A stretch of DNA of 42,119 bases from a virus, in the IMG/VR virus record IMGVR_UViG_3300042444_000089, positions 1 to 42,119 of that record. One strand, written 5' to 3'. Positions 23,813 through 31,208 of this stretch are shown here, piece after piece; position 1 is the first letter of the stretch, and every line of letters starts with the position of its first letter. Made by a program: the position numbers and the translations under genes. The notes under the pieces were generated by a model, which was not told the DNA's origin, did not search any database, and was given only the letters and a program-made list of their open reading frames with translations.

Positions 23813-24249
23813 CCAAGCAACCATTCGCCGACGACTTCGCGCAAGCAGACACCCTGCACCGTGAAGCACTGGCACGAATCGTTTTCGACATGGCCGCGTA
23901 TCTTCGCAACAAACGCACCAGCTTGAAGCGTGAGTCGGCCCGGCTGCGACTCGCTGGCCGCATCGCCGAGGCAAAGGAAAAGGCCGAAGCCGCTGACGTG
24001 TTCGAGCAATGCTTTGACTACTTCAAGGGCCTGCGGAAAGCCAACAACGAAGCATCAGCCCGGCAATCGGTATCGCACTATCGCCAAGAGGAAACGGGCG
24101 AGGGTCAGATATTTACCGACCCGACACCGGAAGAGATTGCCGAACAGTGCCGCAAGTTTCAAGAGGGCTGGTCGGATGCAGTTAGGGAGCTGCGGTCTTC
24201 GGTTAAGACCGTGGGAGCGGAGACGAGGATCGTCAAGGTGATGGATTAG
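23809..24249 (+). CDS. Early protein of unknown function
   Basis: A 146-residue protein starting at TTG 23809 that overlaps the preceding stop. Mostly helical; the central part is Ala/Lys/Glu/Arg-rich (LRLAGRIAEAKEKAEAADVFEQCF), likely coiled coil, and the C-terminal part contains TDPTPEEIAEQCRKFQEGWSD. No catalytic motif is visible. It is followed by an intrinsic terminator, so it closes the first early operon. Confidence 0.6.
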   Translation: MTKQPFADDFAQADTLHREALARIVFDMAAYLRNKRTSLKRESARLRLAGRIAEAKEKAEAADVFEQCFDYFKGLRKANNEASARQSVSHYRQEETGEGQIFTDPTPEEIAEQCRKFQEGWSDAVRELRSSVKTVGAETRIVKVMD

Positions 24250-24263
24250 CAGGATTCAAGGTT

Positions 24264-24284
24264 GGCCACGGATGGCCTTTTTTT
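24264..24284 (+). terminator. Intrinsic terminator
   Basis: GGCCA, loop CGGA, TGGCC, followed directly by seven T. A compact, GC-rich stem with a full T-tract, 15 bases after the stop at 24249. One of the two clearest terminators in the window. Confidence 0.8.
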
Positions 24285-24299
24285 CTGGGAGCAAATGCG

Positions 24300-24623
24300 A
24301 TGCAGACAATTGCAAGAACATGGGAGGCCGTCCGCAGCAATGGCCTGATTCTGGTATCGGTGCCGTGCTGCAACTGGACACGAACCTGCCATGAGTGGAG
24401 CTGCGGCACCATGCGGGCCTACTTACGAAACGCCAGGCAGATACCCGCTGACATCCGGCTGGAGATTTATCGCTGGCTGGAACAACAGGAAGCCAGTGTT
24501 GAGGACGAGATCGCCGAGGCTGATAAGCGGCACGGCGACCGAGCTGAGTTTGTTTTCTGGTGCGTGTTTGCACTGGCGGCGTTGGTGGTGGTCGGTTCGA
24601 TGGTCGTGGCGATGGGAGGGTGA
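24300..24623 (+). CDS. Small membrane-anchored protein
   Basis: A 107-residue protein with an N-terminal soluble part containing several cysteines (VPCCNWTRTCHEWSCG) and a C-terminal transmembrane segment (FVFWCVFALAALVVVGSMVV, about residues 84-103), so it is tail-anchored. Located right after a terminator and ahead of a run of coupled small genes. The family is not recognised. Confidence 0.55.
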   Translation: MQTIARTWEAVRSNGLILVSVPCCNWTRTCHEWSCGTMRAYLRNARQIPADIRLEIYRWLEQQEASVEDEIAEADKRHGDRAEFVFWCVFALAALVVVGSMVVAMGG

Positions 24624-24624
24624 G

Positions 24625-24990
24625 ATGGTTTGCGAAACAAAGACGCTTGGCGTGGGCAGATACACGACACGGGACGGGCGGGAAGCGGTGGTTGATGCGG
24701 TGGTCGATGGCATGCTGGTCGGGCGAGTGATGATTGGAAGCACGCCATTCGGGCAGGTTTGGGAACCGGATGGCAAAGCGAATAGCATTGGCCGGTCTGC
24801 GTTCGACATCAGCGGCGAGTTGCGGATTCTGGTTAAGCGTTTGTATTGGCTGAACGAGTACGACAACGGCCCCGGCCTGCTGCGGAAGACGTGGGAAGAA
24901 TCGCTGATTGAAGCGAGCCGCGAAGAGAAGCAACCTCTCTGCCGGGTAGAGCTGAAATTCGTGGCTTTCGTAGGAGACGGACTGCGATGA
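24625..24990 (+). CDS. Early protein of unknown function
   Basis: A 121-residue protein; I take ATG 24625, behind GGGAGGG, as the start, since the longer frame would fully overlap the previous gene. It contains a beta-like N-terminal part (GVGRYTTRDGREAVVDAVVDGMLVGRV) and a helical C-terminal part. Overlaps the next gene by four bases. No motif for a known activity is visible. Confidence 0.6.
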   Translation: MVCETKTLGVGRYTTRDGREAVVDAVVDGMLVGRVMIGSTPFGQVWEPDGKANSIGRSAFDISGELRILVKRLYWLNEYDNGPGLLRKTWEESLIEASREEKQPLCRVELKFVAFVGDGLR

Positions 24991-25316
24991 CACCAGTGCA
25001 ATTCTTGGAAATGCTGCGATTCGGAATCCCCGGCTATCAGATTCAGGCGTTCAGCCCTGAGTGTTTATCGGCCAAGGTGAAGTGGTGCGGCGAGATGATG
25101 GAAGTAACCGCCATCGATGTCGATGCCTACCCGGTGCTGATGGTGACAACGCCTGACCTGCGACTGACTGAGCGAACGACCGCCGTGCTGGGCCTGCTGG
25201 ACAGCGTGCTGCCTGAAGTGATGCAGCGGCCAAGTCCGTGGCCTGACTGCCAGTCGCTGGTCGAACGTATCAGGGAGTTGGCTGAGGAGGATGAAGACGA
25301 TGTCGACCCAGCCTGA
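24987..25316 (+). CDS. Early protein of unknown function
   Basis: A 109-residue protein. The central part is probably beta (CLSAKVKWCGEMMEVTAIDV) and the C-terminus is helical and highly acidic (LAEEDEDDVDPA), possibly a DNA-mimic-like tail, though too short to argue this strongly. It overlaps the following DUF3310-like gene, whose ribosome site lies inside its coding region. Confidence 0.6.
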   Translation: MTPVQFLEMLRFGIPGYQIQAFSPECLSAKVKWCGEMMEVTAIDVDAYPVLMVTTPDLRLTERTTAVLGLLDSVLPEVMQRPSPWPDCQSLVERIRELAEEDEDDVDPA

Positions 25317-25533
25317 CAGTATCAACCCGCAGCACTATCGCCAGCATCCCAGCGGCGTGGAGTGCATCGAGGTAACGCAGCATTTTAATTACTGCCTTGG
25401 CAACGTCATCAAGTACGTATGGCGAGCCGGCTTGAAACAAGACGCAGTGGAAGACCTGCGGAAAGCGGCGTGGTACATCGACAGGGAAATTAGACGGCGG
25501 GAGGCGAGCGATGAATCAGCTAAGTCTGTTTGA
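25300..25533 (+). CDS. DUF3310-like early protein
   Basis: A 77-residue protein. The body matches the phage DUF3310 (SaV-like) pattern: HPSGVECIEVTQHFNYCLGN, then VIKYVWRAGLKQ and DLRKAAWYIDREI. I choose ATG 25300 because GAGGAGG (25284-25290) is nine bases upstream; the ATG at 25291 abuts it with no spacing. Members are common in phage genomes near replication genes but lack a firmly established role. The 3' end overlaps the next gene. Confidence 0.75.
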   Translation: MSTQPDSINPQHYRQHPSGVECIEVTQHFNYCLGNVIKYVWRAGLKQDAVEDLRKAAWYIDREIRRREASDESAKSV

Positions 25534-25834
25534 CGTTGAACCAGCACTGGCACGGGCAGGTGATCCGATGACGAGCCGGACAGCGGCCGAGGAAATCAAG
25601 CCGAAGATTGGCCAGTTGCAAGCGGCATTTTTGGCGGCACTGACAGCCATCGGCAAACCGGCAACGGCAAACGAAGTCGGTGCCAAGGCAGTGGCGATGG
25701 GACTGGCAGTCAATGCGGAGTCGGTGAGGAAACGAGCGGCGGAAGTTGAGCGGGCGCGGATGATCAAAGTTGTCGGAATTCAGCGGTGTGGTGTGACGGG
25801 GAAATTGGCGGAAGCGTGGAGGGTGAGCGAGTGA
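25511..25834 (+). CDS. Winged-helix-like protein with clamp-binding motif
   Basis: A 107-residue protein. Residues 3-7 are QLSLF, the canonical bacterial beta-clamp-binding pentapeptide. The rest resembles a winged helix: DPMTSRTAAEEIKPKIGQLQ, then GKPATANEVGAKAV and ESVRKRAAEVERARMI, and a terminal wing. The second part is a pattern often found in phage proteins that carry HTH-like domains. It may attach to the host sliding clamp and so link regulation or repair to replication. The clamp interaction is an inference from the motif. Confidence 0.65.
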   Translation: MNQLSLFDVEPALARAGDPMTSRTAAEEIKPKIGQLQAAFLAALTAIGKPATANEVGAKAVAMGLAVNAESVRKRAAEVERARMIKVVGIQRCGVTGKLAEAWRVSE

Positions 25835-26022
25835 CATCCAAACAACTACACGACAAGCTTGAAACATTTAAGCCGCTGCGAATCCGTAACGCGGTCTACA
25901 TTCCGGCATGGATGACGACCGTTGCCGAAATCTGCGAGGCGGCTGGATTGGACGCCGGAGCGGTCGAGCGATGGAACGCGGACTACTACGTGATCGAATG
26001 TCTCACGGAGCCGGTTCGATGA
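25831..26022 (+). CDS. Small early protein
   Basis: A 63-residue protein that I start at GTG 25831, overlapping the previous stop (GTGA) and preceded by GGAGGG. The sequence is mixed (TFKPLRIRNAVYIPAWMTTVAEICEAAG), with an HTH-like central region of uncertain meaning. The next gene begins four bases before its end (ATGA). Function unknown. Confidence 0.55.
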   Translation: MTSKQLHDKLETFKPLRIRNAVYIPAWMTTVAEICEAAGLDAGAVERWNADYYVIECLTEPVR

Positions 26023-26291
26023 TGTGGCTACTGGCATCGGCATCACTGCTGGCAACGGTGCTGAATATTAAACACCGAAAAGAGTGCTTTGCAATCTGGA
26101 CGGTAACCAATGCGGCTTGGTGCGTGGTCGACATTATGCACGGCATCTACGCACAGGCGGCATTGCAGGCGGTTTACTGTGGGCTGGCTATATGGGGACT
26201 GGTGGAATGGTCACGGATTACGAAGCGTTTATCAAGCGGAAGCAGCGGCGAGTCGAGGCATACGGATTCGACATCGGGACCGACAAGCTAA
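26019..26291 (+). CDS. PnuC-like small membrane protein
   Basis: A 90-residue membrane protein from ATG 26019, overlapping the previous stop. It has three hydrophobic stretches: residues 1-14, ~25-40 (FAIWTVTNAAWCVVDI) and ~45-65 (QAALQAVYCGLAIWGLVEW). The spacing of W, N and D residues resembles the core of PnuC, the NMN/nicotinamide riboside transporter, of which phages carry short forms. It may help NAD metabolism of the infected cell. Its tail overlaps the helicase start by 85 bases, an unusually long overlap. Confidence 0.65.
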   Translation: MMWLLASASLLATVLNIKHRKECFAIWTVTNAAWCVVDIMHGIYAQAALQAVYCGLAIWGLVEWSRITKRLSSGSSGESRHTDSTSGPTS

Positions 26292-27610
26292 ATCAGAACC
26301 TGTTTGATTGGCAGAAGCGGGCGGTTCAGTGGGCAATCAAGCGAGGACGCGCGGCACTGTTCGAGGAATGCGGGCTGGGTAAGACGCTACAGCAGCTTGA
26401 ATGGGCACGGCTGGTTCATCAGCACTGCGGTCTGCCGGTCGTGGTCCATTGCCCAGTCGGAGTCCGCAGCCAGACCAAACGCGAGGCGGAGAAGTTCGGC
26501 ATTGATTCGCCGGTGACCGTGGCCGACAGCCAGGACGAAGTCATCAACGGCATCAACCTGATTAACTACGAGAAGCTACACAAGTTCGACCCGGCTACGT
26601 TCTGCGGCGTCGTGCTTGATGAATCGTCAATTCTCAAGGGCATGAACAGCGTCACGCGGAAACTGCTGAAAGAGAGCTACGGCCAGACGCGGTTCCGGCT
26701 GGCCTGCACGGCGACACCCGCACCGAATGACCATATGGAACTTGGCAACCACGCCGAGTTCCTTGGTATCTGTGAGCCGGTGGACATGCTGAATCGGTAC
26801 TTCGTCCACGACAGCGGCGATACCAGCAAGTGGCGTTTGCGTGGCCATGCCGAGCGAGACTTCTGGTCGTGGGTCAGCCAGTGGGCGGTTTGCATCAGCA
26901 AGCCATCGGACATTGGCGGCGAGGATGCTGGATACCAACTTCCGCAAATGATTATTGAGCGGCACCAAGTCACGCCGGAAATCGACAACGCACCAAGCGG
27001 AATGCTATTTAACACAGCTGGCATCAGTGCCACGACGATTCACGAAGAAAAGCGGCTGACGAATGAATCCAGGTGCAAGCGGGCTGCGGAACTGGCCAAG
27101 GCAACCAGCGGCCCGGTTCTGATTTGGTGTGATACCAATTACGAGGCGGACGAACTACGGAAACATCTGCCGGATGCGGTCGAGGTTCGCGGTGACGACA
27201 AGGATAAAGAGGGCAAGCTACTGGGATTCGCAGATGGACAATTCCGCGTCCTGATTAGCAAGCCATCCATCGCTGGCTTCGGAATGAACTACCAGCACTG
27301 CGACACGCAGATATTCGCCGGTCTGAGCTATTCATTCGAGGCGTACTACCAAGCAGTCCGCCGTTCGTGGCGGTTCGGCCAGAAAAAGCCGGTCAAGATT
27401 CATATCGTGATCGCAGACAGCGACAGTGCGATTGAGTCGGCAGTGGCCCGCAAGGAAAGCGACCACGCCGTTATGCAATCAGGGATGGCTCAGGCGATGG
27501 CCAGCAGCAACGGCATCGAATGGAACGGTGACATGCTGAAGCAGCGTTATCGGCCAAGCGTATCGATTCAGGTTCCGAGTTTTATTGATGGAGCAGTGAC
27601 ATGCAAGTGA
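26207..27610 (+). CDS. SNF2-like DNA helicase/ATPase
   Basis: A 467-residue superfamily 2 ATPase; I use ATG 26207. Motifs in order: a Q-like NLFDWQKRAVQWAI (31-44), Walker A CGLGKT (55-60), DESS in VVLDESSILKG (134-144), CTATPAPND (167-175), and a C-terminal arginine-finger motif QAVRRSWRFGQKKPV. It would use ATP to unwind or remodel DNA during replication or recombination. The family is common in phages next to methyltransferases and recombinases, as here. It overlaps the following gene by ten bases. Confidence 0.88.
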   Translation: MVTDYEAFIKRKQRRVEAYGFDIGTDKLNQNLFDWQKRAVQWAIKRGRAALFEECGLGKTLQQLEWARLVHQHCGLPVVVHCPVGVRSQTKREAEKFGIDSPVTVADSQDEVINGINLINYEKLHKFDPATFCGVVLDESSILKGMNSVTRKLLKESYGQTRFRLACTATPAPNDHMELGNHAEFLGICEPVDMLNRYFVHDSGDTSKWRLRGHAERDFWSWVSQWAVCISKPSDIGGEDAGYQLPQMIIERHQVTPEIDNAPSGMLFNTAGISATTIHEEKRLTNESRCKRAAELAKATSGPVLIWCDTNYEADELRKHLPDAVEVRGDDKDKEGKLLGFADGQFRVLISKPSIAGFGMNYQHCDTQIFAGLSYSFEAYYQAVRRSWRFGQKKPVKIHIVIADSDSAIESAVARKESDHAVMQSGMAQAMASSNGIEWNGDMLKQRYRPSVSIQVPSFIDGAVTCK

Positions 27611-28515
27611 TAGACCAGGCTAAAGGCGAGAGTTGGCATCTGTTTCGAGGCGACTGCTGCGAGGTGCTGCAAGGACTGCCCGACGAATCGATTGATTATT
27701 CCGTGTTCAGTCCGCCGTTTGCGTCGCTCTACGTTTACAGCGACAGCGAGCGAGACATGGGCAACTGCGAAACAGATGAGGAGTTTTTCACGCACTACCG
27801 CTTTCTGTCGGACCAGCTTTATCGACTGATTAAACCGGGCAGGCTGGTCAGCGTCCATTGCTGCAATTTTCCAGCGATCAAGCAGCGGGACGGATACATC
27901 GGCATTAAGCCGTTTCGCAATGGCATCGAACAAACAATGATCGACGCTGGTTTTATTCTTCATTCTGAAGTAGTGATTTGGAAAGACCCCGTTTTGGAAA
28001 TGCAGCGAAGTAAGGCTCTTGGCCTGTTGCACAAGCAAGTCACGAAAGACAGTTGCCGTTCACGCCAAGGCATCCCCGATTACGTTTGCACATTCCGCAA
28101 AAGCGGCGACAACGAAAGCCCAGTCAGCGGTCGGTTCGAGCGGTTCATCGGCGACCAGTCCACGTTTGACAACAATGGCGATCTGAGCATCGATGTCTGG
28201 CAGCGGTACGCCAGCCCGGTCTGGATGGACATTAACCAGAGCAGGACGCTTAACGGACGCATGGCCCGCGAGGAAGCAGACGACCGGCACATCTGCCCGC
28301 TGCAACTGGATGTTATCGAGCGGTGTCTGGAGCTGTGGACGAACGAGGGCGATGTCGTGCTGAGTCCGTTTGCTGGCATTGGCAGCGAGGGCGTGGTCAG
28401 CGTGCAGACTGGCCGCAAGTTTATCGGCGTCGAACTGAAGCAGTCCTATTTTGAATGGGCCAGCAAGTTCCTCGCGGACGAAGAAGCGAAGTTGAATCAA
28501 CCGTCACTTTTTTAG
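27601..28515 (+). CDS. DNA N4/N6 methyltransferase (beta class)
   Basis: A 304-residue enzyme that would add a methyl group from S-adenosylmethionine to DNA. The motif IV SPPF (37-40) comes first and the SAM-binding motif I FAGIGSEG (257-264) last, the beta-class order. SPPF does not on its own decide between cytosine-N4 and adenine-N6. The intervening region (about 90-230) is the target recognition part. No partner restriction gene is visible, so it likely protects phage DNA. The protein ends in QPSLF, matching the beta-clamp-binding consensus. Confidence 0.88.
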   Translation: MQVIDQAKGESWHLFRGDCCEVLQGLPDESIDYSVFSPPFASLYVYSDSERDMGNCETDEEFFTHYRFLSDQLYRLIKPGRLVSVHCCNFPAIKQRDGYIGIKPFRNGIEQTMIDAGFILHSEVVIWKDPVLEMQRSKALGLLHKQVTKDSCRSRQGIPDYVCTFRKSGDNESPVSGRFERFIGDQSTFDNNGDLSIDVWQRYASPVWMDINQSRTLNGRMAREEADDRHICPLQLDVIERCLELWTNEGDVVLSPFAGIGSEGVVSVQTGRKFIGVELKQSYFEWASKFLADEEAKLNQPSLF

Positions 28516-28524
28516 GACAAGCCC

Positions 28525-29316
28525 ATGACCGACTACCATTCCCGCCCCGAACTATCCAGCAGCCAGCTGGCCCAGTTCCTAAGATGCCCGATCACCTTCC
28601 ACCACGTCCACGCAGTGCAGGACTGGCCCAAGGACGAACCCACGCCGGCGATGCAGTTCGGAACTCTGGTTCACACGATGATCGAACTGGGTGGCCCTGA
28701 CAGGCTGGACCTAGTGCGGCGACCTGCTGGGCTCGACATGCGGACCAAGGAAGGCAAAGCGTGGAAGGACGCTAACGCAGGCCGCACGATTGTCACGGAT
28801 GACGACTGGACCCGGCTGGAGCGTATCTGGGCACACCTGAATGCATGCAAGCAGGTGGCCAAGTTCCTTGGCACCGGGCACACGGAAAAGGAAATCTTCT
28901 GGACGCATAAAAGCAGCGGCGTGGAGTGCCGCGCCAAGGTTGACATGCTGACCAGCGGCGTGCTGATTGACTGGAAGACGACATCAGCGGCCAGCGAGGA
29001 CGAGTTCATCAGCCAAGCGGCCAACATGTTCTACGACGTTCGCCTGGCGTTCTACCGCAACGGCATCGAAACGCTGACCGGCGAGCGTCCGCATGTGATG
29101 GTGGTCGGCATTCAGTCGCAGCCGGGGCACGAGGTTTTCCCTTTGGATTTCACACAGCTAATGGACGAGCTGGACAGCGAGGCACGGATGCACCAGGCAG
29201 TTGAAGACTTGGTCGACTTCGACATCGACCAATATCTGGACCGCCCTATAAAGGTAGCGACCGCGCCGCTGTGGCTCGTTCGCAAGATTTCAGCAGCAAG
29301 CGAGGTAAGCGTATGA
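28525..29316 (+). CDS. RecE-like PD-(D/E)XK exonuclease
   Basis: A 263-residue nuclease of the RecE C-terminal type. Visible: LSSSQLAQFLRCPITFH (10-26), GTLVH with H50, then RAKVDML (D140), LIDWKTT (D149, K151), and SQAANMFYDVRLAFY (163-177). It would resect 5' ends of double-stranded DNA to give 3' overhangs for RecT. It lacks the long N-terminal part of E. coli RecE, as phage forms usually do. It overlaps the recT gene by four bases (ATGA), so they are made together. Confidence 0.88.
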   Translation: MTDYHSRPELSSSQLAQFLRCPITFHHVHAVQDWPKDEPTPAMQFGTLVHTMIELGGPDRLDLVRRPAGLDMRTKEGKAWKDANAGRTIVTDDDWTRLERIWAHLNACKQVAKFLGTGHTEKEIFWTHKSSGVECRAKVDMLTSGVLIDWKTTSAASEDEFISQAANMFYDVRLAFYRNGIETLTGERPHVMVVGIQSQPGHEVFPLDFTQLMDELDSEARMHQAVEDLVDFDIDQYLDRPIKVATAPLWLVRKISAASEVSV

Positions 29317-30104
29317 CAACGACAGCAACGACGGTGGCGACAACAAAGGCAGGCGGCAAGATGGCGATTCGGGACCATCTGAACAGCGAGGCATTCAAGA
29401 ACGAAGTGGCGCGGGTGCTGCCGAAGCACTGCACGCCGGAACGGATGGTGCGAACGGGACTGACAGCCCTGATGAAAACGCCAAAGCTGGCCAGTTGCAC
29501 GCCGGAAAGTTTCCTGAACTGCATGCTACAGCTCAGCCAGTGGGGGCTGGAACCGGACGGCAGGCATGCCCATCTGATCCCATACGGCGACCAGTGCACG
29601 CTGATCCTTGATTACAAGGGCATCGTGGACTTGGTGCTGCGGTCAGGCACGGTTCGCAGCATCCACGCCGATGTGGTTCACGAAGGCGACCTGTTCGTTT
29701 ACGACCTTGGCGAGGTGACAAAGCACACGCCGCACTATCTGCGGACGGATGCGGACAAGCCGGAAAAGGCTGGCAAGATCATCGCTGTCTATTGCCGGGT
29801 GGTGTTCAACGATGGCGGCACAAAGTCCGAGGTGATGAGCGTCGAAGAGGTGGAAAAGGTGCGGGCATCCAGCCGTGCCGGTGGCAGCGGACCTTGGAAG
29901 GACTGGTGGTCGGAGATGGCCAAGAAGACCGTTTTCCGCCGTGCGTCCAAGTGGCTGAAACTGTCGGCGGAAGTGGCCGATGCCTTCGAGCGTGATGACC
30001 AGCAGTTTCAGTATCCGCAGGCTCGCAGCGTGCAGCTGTCGAAACTCAACGAATGGCAACCGCTGCCAGTGATCGAAGCGGAAGGCGAGGTGGTTGAATC
30101 GTAG
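29313..30104 (+). CDS. recT: RecT-like single-strand annealing protein
   Basis: A 263-residue protein from ATG 29313, directly coupled to the RecE-like gene. Recognisable RecT-family core: ALMKTPKLASCTPESFLNCM, then LQLSQWGLEPDGRHAHLIPYG and QCTLILDYKGIVDLVLRSG. A Thr/Ala-rich N-terminal tail (1-16) is probably disordered. It binds single-stranded DNA and anneals complementary strands, making a RecET-type recombination pair with the upstream nuclease. Followed by an intrinsic terminator at 30197. Confidence 0.92.
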   Translation: MTTTATTVATTKAGGKMAIRDHLNSEAFKNEVARVLPKHCTPERMVRTGLTALMKTPKLASCTPESFLNCMLQLSQWGLEPDGRHAHLIPYGDQCTLILDYKGIVDLVLRSGTVRSIHADVVHEGDLFVYDLGEVTKHTPHYLRTDADKPEKAGKIIAVYCRVVFNDGGTKSEVMSVEEVEKVRASSRAGGSGPWKDWWSEMAKKTVFRRASKWLKLSAEVADAFERDDQQFQYPQARSVQLSKLNEWQPLPVIEAEGEVVES

Positions 30105-30196
30105 TTCCCTGGCTGCAACCGATTGAATTGCGGCCACGCAAGGAGTCACAGACTTGCGGCATCCAGTTCCTACACGGTTGTAGTTGAACCAGCCGG

Positions 30197-30227
30197 TGCG
30201 ACAGCGGTGGGAGCCTGTCGCATTTTT
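30197..30227 (+). terminator. Intrinsic terminator
   Basis: TGCGACAG, a ten-base loop, CTGTCGCA, then five T. A perfect eight-base-pair stem, 93 bases after recT. It should end the operon that includes the helicase, methyltransferase and RecET genes. The stretch 30105-30196 before it contains nothing I can name. Confidence 0.85.
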
Positions 30228-30244
30228 AACCAACGGAGAAAGTT

Positions 30245-30526
30245 ATGAGCGAAAACGAAGTGATGGAGTTTCAGGTCAGGGTGCCGGTTTGCGTGACGCT
30301 GTATCTCAAGCGTGACGACGCCGGTTGGATGACCAAGGAAGATTTGGCCAGCGTGGTCAGTGCCGTGCTGGAGGCTGAAGCGACGCCTGATGACAAGAAG
30401 CTGTCGGCGATTACGGACAGCGGCACGGTGTCGTTTGAGTATCAGGTTAACCCCAGCTGGGACAACCTGCCGCCGGATGAGTGTGAACTGGTTTTCGAAG
30501 ACGAGGAGGGGTTCTTTCCTGGCTGA
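30245..30526 (+). CDS. Small acidic early protein
   Basis: A 93-residue protein behind CGGAGAA. Beta-rich N-terminal part (VMEFQVRVPVCVTLYLKRDD), central helix, acidic C-terminus (ECELVFEDEEGFFPG). It sits alone between a terminator and the tRNA-like element, so it may have its own promoter, which I cannot identify. Function unknown; the high acidity makes an inhibitor of a DNA-binding protein conceivable, but this is speculation. Confidence 0.6.
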   Translation: MSENEVMEFQVRVPVCVTLYLKRDDAGWMTKEDLASVVSAVLEAEATPDDKKLSAITDSGTVSFEYQVNPSWDNLPPDECELVFEDEEGFFPG

Positions 30527-30590
30527 TTGGTAAACCGCAGGGCCGCAATAGGAACGGCCTTGGTGCCGCAGTCGGTGAATCTGTGGTGTT

Positions 30591-30644
30591 GATGCAGCGA
30601 GGCGGGCTACGTACGGGCTGCCGGTTCGATTCCGGCCTGCATCA
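30591..30644 (+). other. Truncated tRNA-like element
   Basis: GATGCAG (30591-30597) pairs perfectly with CTGCATC (30637-30643), and between them is a perfect T-arm: GCCGG, loop TTCGATT, CCGGC (30620-30636), including the invariant GGTTCRANNCC. Only 22 bases separate the 5' acceptor strand from the T-arm, too few for both a D-arm and an anticodon arm. It may be a tRNA remnant, an attachment-site core copied from a tRNA 3' end, or a functional minihelix. Confidence 0.5.
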
Positions 30645-30688
30645 TTAACCCATCCTCGCACCTGTGTGGGTCGGCGGCGTAATCTTTG

Positions 30689-30730
30689 CCGCTGCCGGTT
30701 GCTTAGCAGCGTCGGGCGAGGGTGGGGGTT
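30689..30730 (+). repeat. G-rich stem-loop element, copy 1
   Basis: CCGCTGCCG, fifteen variable bases, then CGGGCGAGGGTGGGGGTT. A CGCTGC/GCAGCG stem forms inside the variable part. It lies 29 bases before the start at 30760. The whole unit has the same 42-base length as copy 2. Confidence 0.6.
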
Positions 30731-30759
30731 TTAACTATCAACAAAGGAGACTTGAGAAC

Positions 30760-31152
30760 ATGACGACCAAAGAAGCAGCTAATCGTTACGCGGCACAGCA
30801 CGTTTCACAGTGGGGCGAACGCGGCTGGGCCGTCTACAACCCGCACGGCAAGGCGGTTGATGAACTGCCGGTGATTTACGGATTTAACAACGGCGGTCGC
30901 TCCGGCTGGATGTCTGCAAAACTGATTACTGAGGATGGAACGTCATTAGGCGGGCATTGCTGCACCGCAGAATGTTATATGCCGCACGACCTTGGAGTTG
31001 TTGACGGGTCACGACCGGACCGTCACGAGGACTTTCGAAAGCATTACCCGGACGGATACCGCATGGAGTTTGTAGGTTACGACGCTGTTAGAGGCCACGA
31101 AAAGCTGATGGCTGCTATTGAGCTTGCGAACGCAAAAGACACGCAATCATAG
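30760..31152 (+). CDS. Early protein of unknown function
   Basis: A 130-residue protein from ATG 30760, behind AAAGGAG. N-terminal helix (KEAANRYAAQHVSQWGERG) followed by a mixed domain with a Cys cluster (GGHCCTAECYM). No known motif. It lies between two copies of the G-rich stem-loop element, which may control it and its neighbour in the same way. Confidence 0.6.
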   Translation: MTTKEAANRYAAQHVSQWGERGWAVYNPHGKAVDELPVIYGFNNGGRSGWMSAKLITEDGTSLGGHCCTAECYMPHDLGVVDGSRPDRHEDFRKHYPDGYRMEFVGYDAVRGHEKLMAAIELANAKDTQS

Positions 31153-31153
31153 T

Positions 31154-31195
31154 CCGCTGCCGTGTGGTTAAGACCAGCGGGCGAGGGTGGGGGTT
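31154..31195 (+). repeat. G-rich stem-loop element, copy 2
   Basis: CCGCTGCCG, fifteen variable bases, CGGGCGAGGGTGGGGGTT; the ends CCGCTG and CAGCGG pair. The stem bases differ from copy 1 while the right-hand 18 bases are identical. It lies 13 bases before ATG 31209, close enough to affect ribosome access. Confidence 0.6.
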
Positions 31196-31208
31196 GAAAA
31201 GGATGCAA

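Noticed and set aside
24391-24624. N-terminal extension of the gene at 24625
   Set aside because: It would overlap nearly all of the preceding membrane protein gene; ATG 24625 has its own GGGAGGG site.
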